This document shows, piece after piece, positions 1-6,490 of a stretch of DNA of 14,105 nt. Origin of the DNA: Pedobacter schmidteae (GTDB lineage: Bacteria > Bacteroidota > Bacteroidia > Sphingobacteriales > Sphingobacteriaceae). The translations under genes and the position numbers were made by a program. Every line of letters starts with the position of its first letter. Within the stretch, counting starts at the first letter, position 1. The DNA lies in the NCBI GenBank assembly GCA_945906015.1, contig CAMDQV010000025.1, positions 1 through 14,105 of the forward strand, written 5' to 3'. The notes beneath the pieces are model-generated. The model saw only the letters and a list, made by a program, of their open reading frames with translations. It did no database searches and was not told the DNA's origin.

Positions 1-576
1 ATTGAAGGACTTGGATATTGGATACCCACTAAAAACACGGATAATGCATTCTATTATTTGACGGCTTACCCAAGTAAAGAAGCTAGAGATGCATCATGGA
101 AAGCTTTTGCAGCTGACCCAGAATGGAAAGAAGTTGCCAAAAAATCAGAAGAAAATGGAAAGATTATCGCTAAAGCCACCATTCATTTCTTAAAGGCAAC
201 GGATTACACACCTAAAATTAAAGCTTCAAAAGGCAACGAAATGCGCACTTTTGAAATGCGTATTTATACTGCAATGCCTGAAAAGCTTCAAAATCTTGAA
301 TCCCGTTTCAGAGATCATACCATGAAGATCTTCAAGAATAATGGCATGGATAACATCGCATATTTTACAACCATTGAAAGCGATTCTTCAGTACAAGCCA
401 AATTACTTTATTTTCTCGCCTACAAAAATGAGGCTTCTGCAAAATTATCATGGGAGAATTTTCGTAAAGATCCTGATTGGATAAAGGCAAGCACTGCATC
501 TGAAGTAAATGGTAAACTTGTAGAAAAGGTAGAATCTGTATACATGCAACCTACCGCATTCTCAAAATTTAAATAA
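1..576 (+). CDS. NIPSNAP family protein (5' end outside window)
   Basis: The frame is open from the first base of the window, so the gene starts upstream and 191 C-terminal residues are visible. A TTG at 58 is not a credible start because the preceding codons continue the same protein. Two similar alpha-beta units can be seen. The first ends near the block F-A-A-D-P-E-W-K. The second starts near base 241 with R-T-F-E-M-R-I-Y and repeats the pattern as F-R-K-D-P-D-W-I-K, followed by a V-E-K-V-E-S-V-Y strand. This duplicated ferredoxin-like arrangement is characteristic of NIPSNAP proteins, which in Bacteroidota are commonly exported proteins of about 250-270 residues with no settled function. 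Any signal peptide lies outside the window. A strong terminator follows. The family call is fairly secure; the biochemical role is unknown. Confidence 0.85.
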   Translation: MEGLGYWIPTKNTDNAFYYLTAYPSKEARDASWKAFAADPEWKEVAKKSEENGKIIAKATIHFLKATDYTPKIKASKGNEMRTFEMRIYTAMPEKLQNLESRFRDHTMKIFKNNGMDNIAYFTTIESDSSVQAKLLYFLAYKNEASAKLSWENFRKDPDWIKASTASEVNGKLVEKVESVYMQPTAFSKFK

Positions 577-606
577 GCAGTATTGATTTTTAGAATTAAA
601 AAATTC

Positions 607-639
607 AAAAGGGCTCTAAAATTTTAGAGCCCTTTTTTT
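607..639 (+). terminator. Rho-independent terminator of the NIPSNAP gene
   Basis: Bases 611-632 form a perfect 22-base palindrome (arms GGGCTCTAAAA and TTTTAGAGCCC), followed by a run of T. It lies about 30 bases after the NIPSNAP stop codon and just before the insertion sequence. Confidence 0.9.
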
Positions 640-651
640 GCTTCATCTCTC

Positions 652-670
652 GTCCTGAAATAGGTTGACA
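652..670 (+). repeat. Left terminal inverted repeat of the IS3 element
   Basis: GTCCTGAAATAGGTTGACA matches the reverse complement of bases 1968-1986 at 17 of 19 positions; mismatches are at 661 and 663. Confidence 0.88.
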
Positions 671-686
671 CTAAATCAACTTATTA

Positions 687-1067
687 ATGAAAAAGCAGGA
701 ACATCAAAGAAAGAAACGAACTCAGCGTGATTACAGCATGGCTTTTAAAATGCAAGTAATTGGAGAAGTAGAAAGAGGGGAACTCAACCAGGATCAAGCA
801 GGTAGGAAGTACGGTATTCAGGGAAATACTACCATTTTGCAATGGATCAGAAAACATGGTACCTTAGACTGGAAGGAGCTACCCACCGTGTCACACAAGA
901 AAACACCTGAACAAAAAATCAAAGAGTTAGAAGAACTTCTTGCCCGAGAAAAGGAAAAGGTTCATGTTTTAAATACTGCGATTAATATTGCAGATGAGAT
1001 GCTTAAGACCGATATCCGAAAAAAGTATTTACCCGAACAGTTCAAAAATCAAAAGCCCCAAAATTAG
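687..1067 (+). CDS. IS3-family transposase OrfA (DNA-binding subunit)
   Basis: This 126-residue protein has a very basic N-terminus. A helix-turn-helix of the IS3 OrfA type follows at about residues 17-58, including the patterns S-M-A-F-K-M-Q-V-I and Q-W-I-R-K-H-G. A heptad-patterned coiled coil at about 74-107 would serve as the leucine zipper that multimerises IS3 transposases. OrfA binds the terminal repeats and supplies the N-terminus of the OrfAB fusion. The ATG at 687 is 16 bases inside the left repeat. The stop at 1065-1067 lies within the OrfB frame, which is open from 1007, leaving a short overlap where ribosomes can shift by -1. A likely slip site is A-AAG at 1052-1055. Confidence 0.9.
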   Translation: MKKQEHQRKKRTQRDYSMAFKMQVIGEVERGELNQDQAGRKYGIQGNTTILQWIRKHGTLDWKELPTVSHKKTPEQKIKELEELLAREKEKVHVLNTAINIADEMLKTDIRKKYLPEQFKNQKPQN

Positions 1068-1951
1068 GCATTAGGGGAACATATGAATTACTAGGGTACA
1101 GTCGACAAGCCTATTACAAACACAAGTCAGATCGCCGCAAACGGCATCAGGATCTTATCATTGTCCATGATATAGTGATGCGAATTCGTAGCAGAATGCC
1201 ACGTTTAGGAACTCGTAAGCTTTATTTTTTAATGAAACAGGAGCTTACCACTAAGCAAATAAAAATAGGCAGAGATGTATTGTTTAACTTTTTGCGGGCA
1301 GAACAACTCCTAATTAAGCCAAAGAGAAGCTATATCAAAACAACTAACTCCAAACATTGGATGAAGAAGTACCCCGATTTAATTACAGGTATGGAACTGA
1401 CCCGTCCGGAGCAGTTATGGGTCAGTGATATTACCTATATAAAGACAGCGGCAGGGCACCAGTATCTAAGTTTGATTACAGATGCTTATTCAAAAAAGAT
1501 TATGGGATATGAGTTGTTGAATAACTTAAGTACTATCGGGCCTTTAAACGCGCTAAAAATGGCCTTAAAGAATAGACGATACAATACTGAACTGATTCAT
1601 CATTCGGACAGGGGTTTGCAATACTGCTCCAAAGAATATACTGCACAACTTATAGAACGAGGCATACAAATCAGTATGACTCAGAACGGTGATCCATATG
1701 AAAATGCAATTGCCGAACGAATAAACGGTATATTGAAATATGAATTTCTTCTCTTGGAGGGGCTTAAAGATCACTTTCAGGCATTGCAAATCATAACCGA
1801 GTCTATTGATATTTATAATCAGGAAAGACCTCATATGAGTTGTCACTTATTAACACCGAATCAGGCGCATTTACAACAGAAACTGAAAATTAGAAAATGG
1901 AATAAAAAAACCTCGAAGATTTTAGTCTCCGAGGTCGAAATTCTTCCCTAA
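1052..1951 (+). CDS. IS3-family transposase OrfB (DDE catalytic domain), made by -1 frameshift
   Basis: The frame has no good start codon. It is open from 1007, and its conserved N-terminal HTH_21-like part (L-G-Y-S-R-Q-A-Y-Y, about 1088-1117) lies upstream of the first usable start, GTG at 1175. The start given here is therefore the proposed -1 shift point, not an initiation codon. The rve integrase core follows. Numbering from the GTG at 1175, the catalytic residues are D85 (W-V-S-D-I-T-Y), D145 (H-H-S-D-R-G) and E181 (N-A-I-A-E-R). They are separated by 59 and 35 residues, exactly the IS3 pattern. The OrfAB fusion would be about 421 residues if the slip is at A-AAG. OrfB catalyses strand cleavage and transfer. 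The frame runs intact to TAA at 1949-1951, close to the right repeat. Confidence 0.92.
   Translation, partial: KAPKLGIRGTYELLGYSRQAYYKHKSDRRKRHQDLIIVHDIVMRIRSRMPRLGTRKLYFLMKQELTTKQIKIGRDVLFNFLRAEQLLIKPKRSYIKTTNSKHWMKKYPDLITGMELTRPEQLWVSDITYIKTAAGHQYLSLITDAYSKKIMGYELLNNLSTIGPLNALKMALKNRRYNTELIHHSDRGLQYCSKEYTAQLIERGIQISMTQNGDPYENAIAERINGILKYEFLLLEGLKDHFQALQIITESIDIYNQERPHMSCHLLTPNQAHLQQKLKIRKWNKKTSKILVSEVEILP
1904..1930 (-). terminator. Minus-strand terminator-like hairpin inside the 3' end of orfB
   Basis: CCTCGAAGA (1911-1919) pairs with TCTCCGAGG at about 1926-1934 with one mismatch. The A-run at about 1904-1910 becomes a U-run directly after the hairpin when read on the minus strand. This orientation would stop transcripts entering the element from its right side, antisense to the transposase. 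It lies in the last codons of orfB. Confidence 0.6.
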
Positions 1952-1967
1952 ATTAGTCAACTTAATC

Positions 1968-1986
1968 TGTCAACTTTTTTCAGGAC
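1968..1986 (-). repeat. Right terminal inverted repeat of the IS3 element
   Basis: The reverse complement reads GTCCTGAAAAAAGTTGACA and pairs with 652-670 (17 of 19). A second GTCAAC copy sits just inside at 1956-1961, 13 bases from the copy at 1969-1974. It may be an extra transposase contact. Confidence 0.88.
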
Positions 1987-2103
1987 TAGTCAAAGAGATA
2001 ATTTTACCTCTTAAATGGTATTAAATAGCTGTTTTAAAAAAAAATATAAAAAATCATCATTTCTTCATCTTGGCAAAATAATTTTAAATAAAAAACAAAC
2101 AAC

Positions 2104-3021
2104 ATGAAGAAAAATCCAGCAATTAAAAGTGCTTTACTTGTAGTAAGTGTAGCCTTATTGAGCCTAGGCTCTTGTAAAAAAGAAACCATTTTATTAGACA
2201 ATGAACTTGAATTTGCAAAACTTGAAGCCATAACTATTGCCAGTACATCGGCAATTTCTGGTTTTGGTAATACAACAGACAGTTTGTATGCAATGGAAGC
2301 TTGCAAAAAGGGAAATAAGAAAACAGCTATTGAATTATCTGCCCTTTCTGCCAGTATTACAACTTACCTTAGTGCCAACTATTCTGGCAATACTTTTCAA
2401 AAGGCATTTAAGATTGCAAATCAAACAACTTCTGCTGTTGAGAGTTTTGTAGTTGTTATTCAGTTTAATGCTAAGCCTGTGGCATTAAAGTTTGATGCAG
2501 CCGGTGCTTTTGTAAAGGTATTAGAGCAAAGAGAAGGCCGTAATATGAAAGGCCGTGATGGTTGGCATGCCGGTGGTTGTTTTGATCATAGAGATGGAAA
2601 GCAACGCGATACCATTGCAGTAAGTGCTATTCCTGCCTTGATTAAGACCTATATGTCTACTACCTATTCAGCTGATACCATAGTTCATGCTTTTGTTAAC
2701 AAGGATCAAAGTATTGTAGTAATCAGTAAAAATGTAACTTATTTTGCGACTGCATTTAGCGCTATGAATATTTTTATTAAGCGAACTGATTTACCAGCAT
2801 CACCTGCAAAAGGAAGAACGATTGAAGCATCTGCTTTACCTGCTGTTTCAACAACTTACTTGACTACTACCTATCCTAATTATGTTTTCAAGAAAGCTTT
2901 TGAATTAAAAACAAATAGCGCTATCAAGGGATATCTGGTATTAATTGATGCTAATCTGACTAAATATGCCATCCATTTTGATGCTAAGAGACAATTTGTA
3001 AAAGCGGTCACAATCAGATAA
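2104..3021 (+). CDS. Lipoprotein with three PepSY-like repeats
   Basis: This is a 305-residue exported lipoprotein. A lysine start and hydrophobic segment lead to the lipobox L-G-S-C, with the lipidated cysteine at residue 24. The mature part shows three related units at about 75-142, 170-227 and 239-303. Each begins with a pattern like A-L-P-x-x-x-x-T-Y-L-x-x-x-Y and ends in strands; units 1 and 3 finish with F-D-A-x-x-x-F-V-K. This resembles the PepSY-like (DUF2874-type) periplasmic domain common in Bacteroidota, usually as pairs. Unit 2 is divergent and lacks the F-D-A-x-x-x-F ending. A Gly/Arg/His/Asp-rich linker lies at about 143-169. Two extra cysteines (67 and 159) could form a disulfide. 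The ligand is unknown; PepSY-type domains are generally thought to bind or inhibit partners. The gene follows the IS by 117 bases and has its own terminator. Confidence 0.75.
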   Translation: MKKNPAIKSALLVVSVALLSLGSCKKETILLDNELEFAKLEAITIASTSAISGFGNTTDSLYAMEACKKGNKKTAIELSALSASITTYLSANYSGNTFQKAFKIANQTTSAVESFVVVIQFNAKPVALKFDAAGAFVKVLEQREGRNMKGRDGWHAGGCFDHRDGKQRDTIAVSAIPALIKTYMSTTYSADTIVHAFVNKDQSIVVISKNVTYFATAFSAMNIFIKRTDLPASPAKGRTIEASALPAVSTTYLTTTYPNYVFKKAFELKTNSAIKGYLVLIDANLTKYAIHFDAKRQFVKAVTIR

Positions 3022-3041
3022 GTAGCTAATAGTTAATTTTC

Positions 3042-3075
3042 AAAGCAGCTTCTCCTTGGGGAGCTGCTTTTTTTA
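3042..3075 (+). terminator. Terminator of the PepSY-like lipoprotein gene
   Basis: AAAGCAGCT (3042-3050) pairs with AGCTGCTTT (3062-3070), followed by more T. It begins about 20 bases after the stop codon and lies between convergent genes. Read on the minus strand the U-run is poor, so it mainly serves the plus-strand gene. Confidence 0.85.
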
Positions 3076-3118
3076 TTTAGTAGTATTTTAGCTTTTGCAA
3101 TTACCTCTAAAATCTGAT

Positions 3119-4747
3119 TTAAGCTAAAGAATAGAGTTCCTCGCGTTGTTGTTTTACAGCATCACTAGTAATGTATTCATCGTATGTCATCAGTTTATCA
3201 ATAATTCCATTTGGAGTTAACTCAATCATGCGGTTTGCAACAGTTTCAGTCAATTCATGATCTCTTGATGTGAGTAAAATTACCCCTTTAAAATCTTTCA
3301 TTCCATTGTTCAAAGCGGTGATTGATTCCAAATCTAAATGGTTAGTGGGTTCATCAAACATCAAAAGATTGGCTTGCTGAAGCATCATTCGTGAAAACAT
3401 ACATCTCATTTTTTCGCCACCCGAAAGTACAGAAGATTGTTTCAATACCTCTTCGCCAGAAAATAACATCCGGCCTAAAAAACCTCTGATAAACTGCTCG
3501 TCCTTATCCGCTTCTGAATAATCACGCAACCAATCAATCAGGTTTGTATCTTTTGTTGTAAAATAGTTTGAATTGTCATTAGGGATATCTGCAATATTTA
3601 TAGTTACACCCCATTTAAATGAACCTTTATAGTCAGAATCTCTGCCACTAAGAATATCATAAAATGCAGAAGTAGCTAAACTATTTTCAGATAGAATGGC
3701 TATTTTATCTCCTTTATTAACCATTAAATTAATGCCAGAAAATAATATTTCGCCATTTAATTCTTTCTTCAGATTTTCTATTTGAAGAATTTGGTCACCT
3801 GCTTCTCTACCCTGGTGATTAAATATGATTCCTGGATATTTACGATTGGATGGTTTAATCTCATCAATATTAATTTTATCTAATGCCTTTTTACGACTAG
3901 TTGCTTGTTTAGACTTAGATGCGTTAGCACTAAATCGACGAATAAATTCCTGTAGTTCCTTGACTCTTTCTTCTGTCTTTTTATTCTGATCAGAGCGTTG
4001 TTTCAGCGCAAGCTGACTTGATTCATACCAGAAGGTATAATTTCCGGTATAGATATTCATTTTGCTGAAATCAATATCCACTACATGGGTACAAACTGTA
4101 TCTAAAAAGTGTCTGTCGTGCGAAACTACTAGAATGATTCCCTCATAGGATGCAAGGAAATCTTCGAGCCAGGCAATAGTTTGAATATCTAAATCATTGG
4201 TAGGCTCATCGAGCAGTAGAATATCTGGTTTGCCAAATAAAGCTTGAGCTAATAAAATCCTCACTTTTTGATTGCCATCCAGATCTTTAAGTAAACTATA
4301 ATGAAATTCTTCTTTAATACCCAAATTACTAAGCATGGTTGCTGCGTTATTCTCAGCATTCCATCCATCCATTTCTGCAAAAATATTTTCCAATTCACCT
4401 GCACGTTCGCCATCTTTCTCCGAAAAATCGTCTTTAGCATAAAGCGCATCTTTTTCTTTCATGATGCTATACAATTCTTTATGTCCTATCATTACCGTTT
4501 CAATCACAGTAAATTCATCAAACGCGTAGTGATTTTGAGTTAAAACCGCCATTCTTTCACCTGGAGTAAATGAAACAGAGCCACTTGAGGGGTCAATTTC
4601 TTTAGATAGTATTTTAAGAAAGGTTGATTTGCCGGCTCCATTTGCTCCGATAATGCCATAGCAATTTCCAGGAGTGAATTTCAAGTTTACTTCTTCAAAA
4701 AGAGTTCGCTTGCCGTAACGTAAAGAAAGATTTGATACAGTAATCAT
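3119..4747 (-). CDS. ABC-F family ATPase, YbiT/YkpA type
   Basis: This 542-residue protein carries two ABC ATPase domains in one chain and no membrane segments, the hallmark of ABC-F proteins that act on ribosomes. NBD1 has Walker A G-A-N-G-A-G-K-S-T (34-42), Walker B ending D180-E181 and switch H210, but its signature is degenerate (L-D-G-N-Q-K, 156-161). The basic linker at about 243-305 includes R-F-S-A-N-A-S-K-S-K-Q-A-T-S-R, closely matching the E. coli YbiT linker as I recall it. NBD2 has a good signature L-S-G-G-E-K (441-446) and D465-E466, but its Walker A region (about 351-361, S-E-N-S-L-A-T-S) lacks the P-loop lysine. The H-switch position is R495 (T-S-R-D-H). A lost Walker A2 is, as I recall, shared by this subgroup; the H-to-R change is the odd part. 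The exact role (ribosome rescue or drug protection) cannot be told from sequence. Confidence 0.9.
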   Translation of the reverse strand: MITVSNLSLRYGKRTLFEEVNLKFTPGNCYGIIGANGAGKSTFLKILSKEIDPSSGSVSFTPGERMAVLTQNHYAFDEFTVIETVMIGHKELYSIMKEKDALYAKDDFSEKDGERAGELENIFAEMDGWNAENNAATMLSNLGIKEEFHYSLLKDLDGNQKVRILLAQALFGKPDILLLDEPTNDLDIQTIAWLEDFLASYEGIILVVSHDRHFLDTVCTHVVDIDFSKMNIYTGNYTFWYESSQLALKQRSDQNKKTEERVKELQEFIRRFSANASKSKQATSRKKALDKINIDEIKPSNRKYPGIIFNHQGREAGDQILQIENLKKELNGEILFSGINLMVNKGDKIAILSENSLATSAFYDILSGRDSDYKGSFKWGVTINIADIPNDNSNYFTTKDTNLIDWLRDYSEADKDEQFIRGFLGRMLFSGEEVLKQSSVLSGGEKMRCMFSRMMLQQANLLMFDEPTNHLDLESITALNNGMKDFKGVILLTSRDHELTETVANRMIELTPNGIIDKLMTYDEYITSDAVKQQREELYSLA

Positions 4748-5043
4748 GAATAGTTGATAAAGTGCAAAGCTACGGATTTTCAGTGGTATATGAAATTTAA
4801 ACGGCCTTATTGTACTTTAATTTGCGTTTTTATGTTATTAATTACCCTTGTTTTAACTTTATTTATAGGTCTAGGTTAAGGATATTTTTGATTTGATTTT
4901 TTTCATCGTTCTGCTTCAAGAACGTTCACATTTCATTTATAATTGGGATTATCCTCTTAACAATTGGAGGAATAATCGTATTTTTATTCACAAAGTATCT
5001 CTAAAACTGTGCAATTATTTAAATAATATGCTTATTTGTACAA
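4748..5043. other. Spacer with a possible tiny membrane ORF
   Basis: This 296-base divergent spacer holds no recognised gene. On the plus strand, bases 4894-5001 form a short open frame with a TTG start (about 35 residues). Its C-terminal half is a strongly hydrophobic, glycine-spaced stretch ending F-L-F-T-K-Y-L, compatible with one membrane helix. It has no ATG and no visible ribosome-binding site, so it may be chance or the relic of a small gene. The ABC-F promoter box lies at the left end. Nothing else was identified. Confidence 0.25.
4765..4772 (-). promoter_or_regulatory. Bacteroidota -7 promoter box of the ABC-F gene
   Basis: On the minus strand these bases read TAGCTTTG, an exact match to TAnnTTTG, about 18 bases before the ATG. 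This implies a very short leader. No convincing -33 TTG is seen at the usual distance. Confidence 0.55.
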
Positions 5044-5496
5044 ATGATCAGGATCAAAGAAGAATTGTTTAAACATTGCCTGCACTATGTAGAGGAATGT
5101 ATAAAAACCGCTCAACTTGCTATTGAAGATACCCGATCTTCGGCAAATGATGATACCAAGAGCAGTGCAGGAGATAAGTTCGAAACCGGTAGGGAAATGA
5201 TGCAGCAGGAAATTGACAGGAACAGGAAACAGTTAGAAGAAGCAAAAAAAATGAGGCTTGCTCTTGAACAGATCGAAAATCATCAGGTTTCAGAAATAGT
5301 TCATTCCGGAAGCTTGGTAATAACTAATTTTGGCAAGTTTTATATCAGTATAAGTCGGGGTCAGATACAGGTAGATGGAATAAATTATTTCGCGATTTCT
5401 GCTATTTCACCTATCGGATTGAAATTAATGAGACAGAAAATAGGATACGAGTTTGATTTTAATGGTAAGCCTTTTGTAATAGAATCTATTTTTTGA
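5044..5496 (+). CDS. Gre-factor-like small protein (transcription elongation factor fold)
   Basis: This 150-residue soluble protein has two parts. Residues 1-80 are helical and charged, fitting an antiparallel coiled coil with a turn in the acidic, serine-rich stretch at about 28-50 (D-D-T-K-S-S-A-G-D-K-F-E-T). Residues 85-150 resemble the GreA/GreB C-terminal FKBP-like domain: a V-x-x-G-S-L-V-I-T strand, then I-S-A-I-S-P-I-G-L-K-L-M, then G-Y-E-F-D-F and a final I-E-S-I-F strand. In GreA the comparable block reads roughly S-P-L-G-x-A-L-L, then the G-D-x-V strand. GreA is about 158 residues, so the length fits. Homologues in Bacteroidota are, as I recall, often labelled 3-oxoacyl-ACP synthase, which this sequence does not support: it is far too short and has no thiolase motifs. 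The ATG at 5044 is the first in frame. The gene converges on the next one with a 15-base gap. The Gre relation is inferred from motif shape. Confidence 0.6.
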   Translation: MIRIKEELFKHCLHYVEECIKTAQLAIEDTRSSANDDTKSSAGDKFETGREMMQQEIDRNRKQLEEAKKMRLALEQIENHQVSEIVHSGSLVITNFGKFYISISRGQIQVDGINYFAISAISPIGLKLMRQKIGYEFDFNGKPFVIESIF

Positions 5497-5511
5497 TTCT
5501 TAAAAATAATT

Positions 5512-6414
5512 TCAATCTTTTACCTTCAGTTTTTTCTGAACAACATTTTTGTTCATCCAATTAACAATCTCTTTAGTTAATGCGATTCGTCTGTTTGAAA
5601 AGGCGTGGTCAGTATTCCAGATTTTATATTGAAAAGTTTTACTTTTATTATAATTGGTAAAGCTAGAATTATTCATATGCTCATCCACTACCATCACTGG
5701 TTTTGTTGAATTTTGAATCATTTTTTCAATATTATATTGATCGATATCATTTAATATATCATTCAGGAATTGATTTGGATCACAATTATGCATGCCAAGA
5801 GTCAACAGGTATTCCTTAAGGCCAATTAAATTTCCTGCTGCATTTTTGCCCTGCAAAAGTGTGTAGGGATTAAAAACTGAAATGGCAAAAACTCCTTTTA
5901 TTCTAGGATCTTTTAATCCTGCAATTAAGGCAATGCCTGCTCCCATGCTATGGCCAACATATGCAATTTTTCCAGTATCTACCTTTAGCGTTAGCCTGTT
6001 TAAGCTGTCAGTCAGGTAGTTGACCACAGCACTTGCATCTTGGATCATGTTTTTGAATTTAAACTCGCCTTTGCTGCCCCAGGTACCGCGGTAATTGAAA
6101 TAAATCACATTAAAACCTGCTCGTCGCATATTTTGTGCGATGTCTAGATTTCGTTCATTGCCGGGTAAACTGTGTAAAAGCACGATGGTAGGGTGTGGCC
6201 CTTGCCCATTTGCTGTATAGGCAAAGCCATATATAGTTGAACCAGACGATTTAATTTGTAGCTCTACTTGTCTTGCAGGATACAATTCGTCAGGTTTGAA
6301 ATCAGTGTATAAGTAATCAATATTGCTTGTTTCAGACTTAGAGGGATCTGATTTACATGAAGTAAGGAATGAATAGGTTAGGAGAAGAAAAAAAAGGGAA
6401 TGAATAACTTTCAT
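5512..6414 (-). CDS. Alpha/beta-hydrolase lipoprotein
   Basis: This 300-residue protein has a lipoprotein signal with lipobox L-T-S-C (Cys20). The hydrolase fold is clear: the oxyanion strand I-V-L-L-H-S-L-P-G (about 77-85), the Y-F-N-Y-R-G-T-W-G-S-K-G block (105-116), the nucleophile elbow G-H-S-M-G with Ser156, a candidate acid Asp244 (M-V-V-D-E) and the catalytic His270 (T-D-H-A-F). It is therefore a plausible serine esterase or peptidase tethered to the envelope by lipid. The Y-R-G-x-x-x-S-x-G pattern is seen in dienelactone-hydrolase-like and acyl-peptidase-like members, but the substrate cannot be assigned. The DUF2911 gene lies 76 bases upstream, separated from it by a terminator, so this gene probably has its own promoter. 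Confidence 0.85.
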   Translation of the reverse strand: MKVIHSLFFLLLTYSFLTSCKSDPSKSETSNIDYLYTDFKPDELYPARQVELQIKSSGSTIYGFAYTANGQGPHPTIVLLHSLPGNERNLDIAQNMRRAGFNVIYFNYRGTWGSKGEFKFKNMIQDASAVVNYLTDSLNRLTLKVDTGKIAYVGHSMGAGIALIAGLKDPRIKGVFAISVFNPYTLLQGKNAAGNLIGLKEYLLTLGMHNCDPNQFLNDILNDIDQYNIEKMIQNSTKPVMVVDEHMNNSSFTNYNKSKTFQYKIWNTDHAFSNRRIALTKEIVNWMNKNVVQKKLKVKD

Positions 6415-6440
6415 AGTAGGTGCAGGAAAATTAAGGATAT

Positions 6441-6473
6441 AAAAAAGGGCCTAAGTTTAACACTTAGGCCCTT
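6441..6473 (-). terminator. Terminator of the DUF2911 gene
   Basis: AAGGGCCTAAGT (6445-6456) and its exact complement (6462-6473) form a 12-base-pair stem with a 5-base loop. On the minus strand the stem is followed by a U-run from the A-run at 6441-6446. It lies 18 bases past the DUF2911 stop and separates that gene from the hydrolase gene. Confidence 0.9.
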
Positions 6474-6490
6474 CAATATAGTTATATTTT

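Larger units (their letters stand above)
652..1986 (+). mobile_element. IS3-family insertion sequence, apparently complete
   Basis: The element is about 1.33 kb. It is bounded by 19-base terminal inverted repeats (652-670 and 1968-1986) that match at 17 of 19 positions. It holds two overlapping frames with the IS3 layout: a helix-turn-helix plus leucine-zipper OrfA and a DDE-integrase OrfB in the -1 frame. Size, ORF arrangement and D59D35E spacing all fit IS3. No premature stop is seen in either frame, so it may be functional. The left end lies about 12 bases after the NIPSNAP terminator, and the element interrupts no recognisable gene. No perfect target duplication is visible. The nearest match is CTCG at 649-652 against CTAG at 1986-1989. 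Subgroup was not assigned. Confidence 0.92.

Noticed and set aside
1565..1846. Open frame on the minus strand inside orfB
   Set aside because: It lies wholly antisense to conserved DDE-domain codons and resembles no known protein.
1175..1951. GTG at 1175 as the true OrfB start
   Set aside because: Conserved IS3 OrfB sequence continues upstream in the same frame to about 1060, so this start would delete part of the domain.
2034..2306. Minus-strand frame over the start of the PepSY-like lipoprotein gene
   Set aside because: The plus-strand signal peptide and lipobox explain this region; the antisense frame arises from hydrophobic codons.
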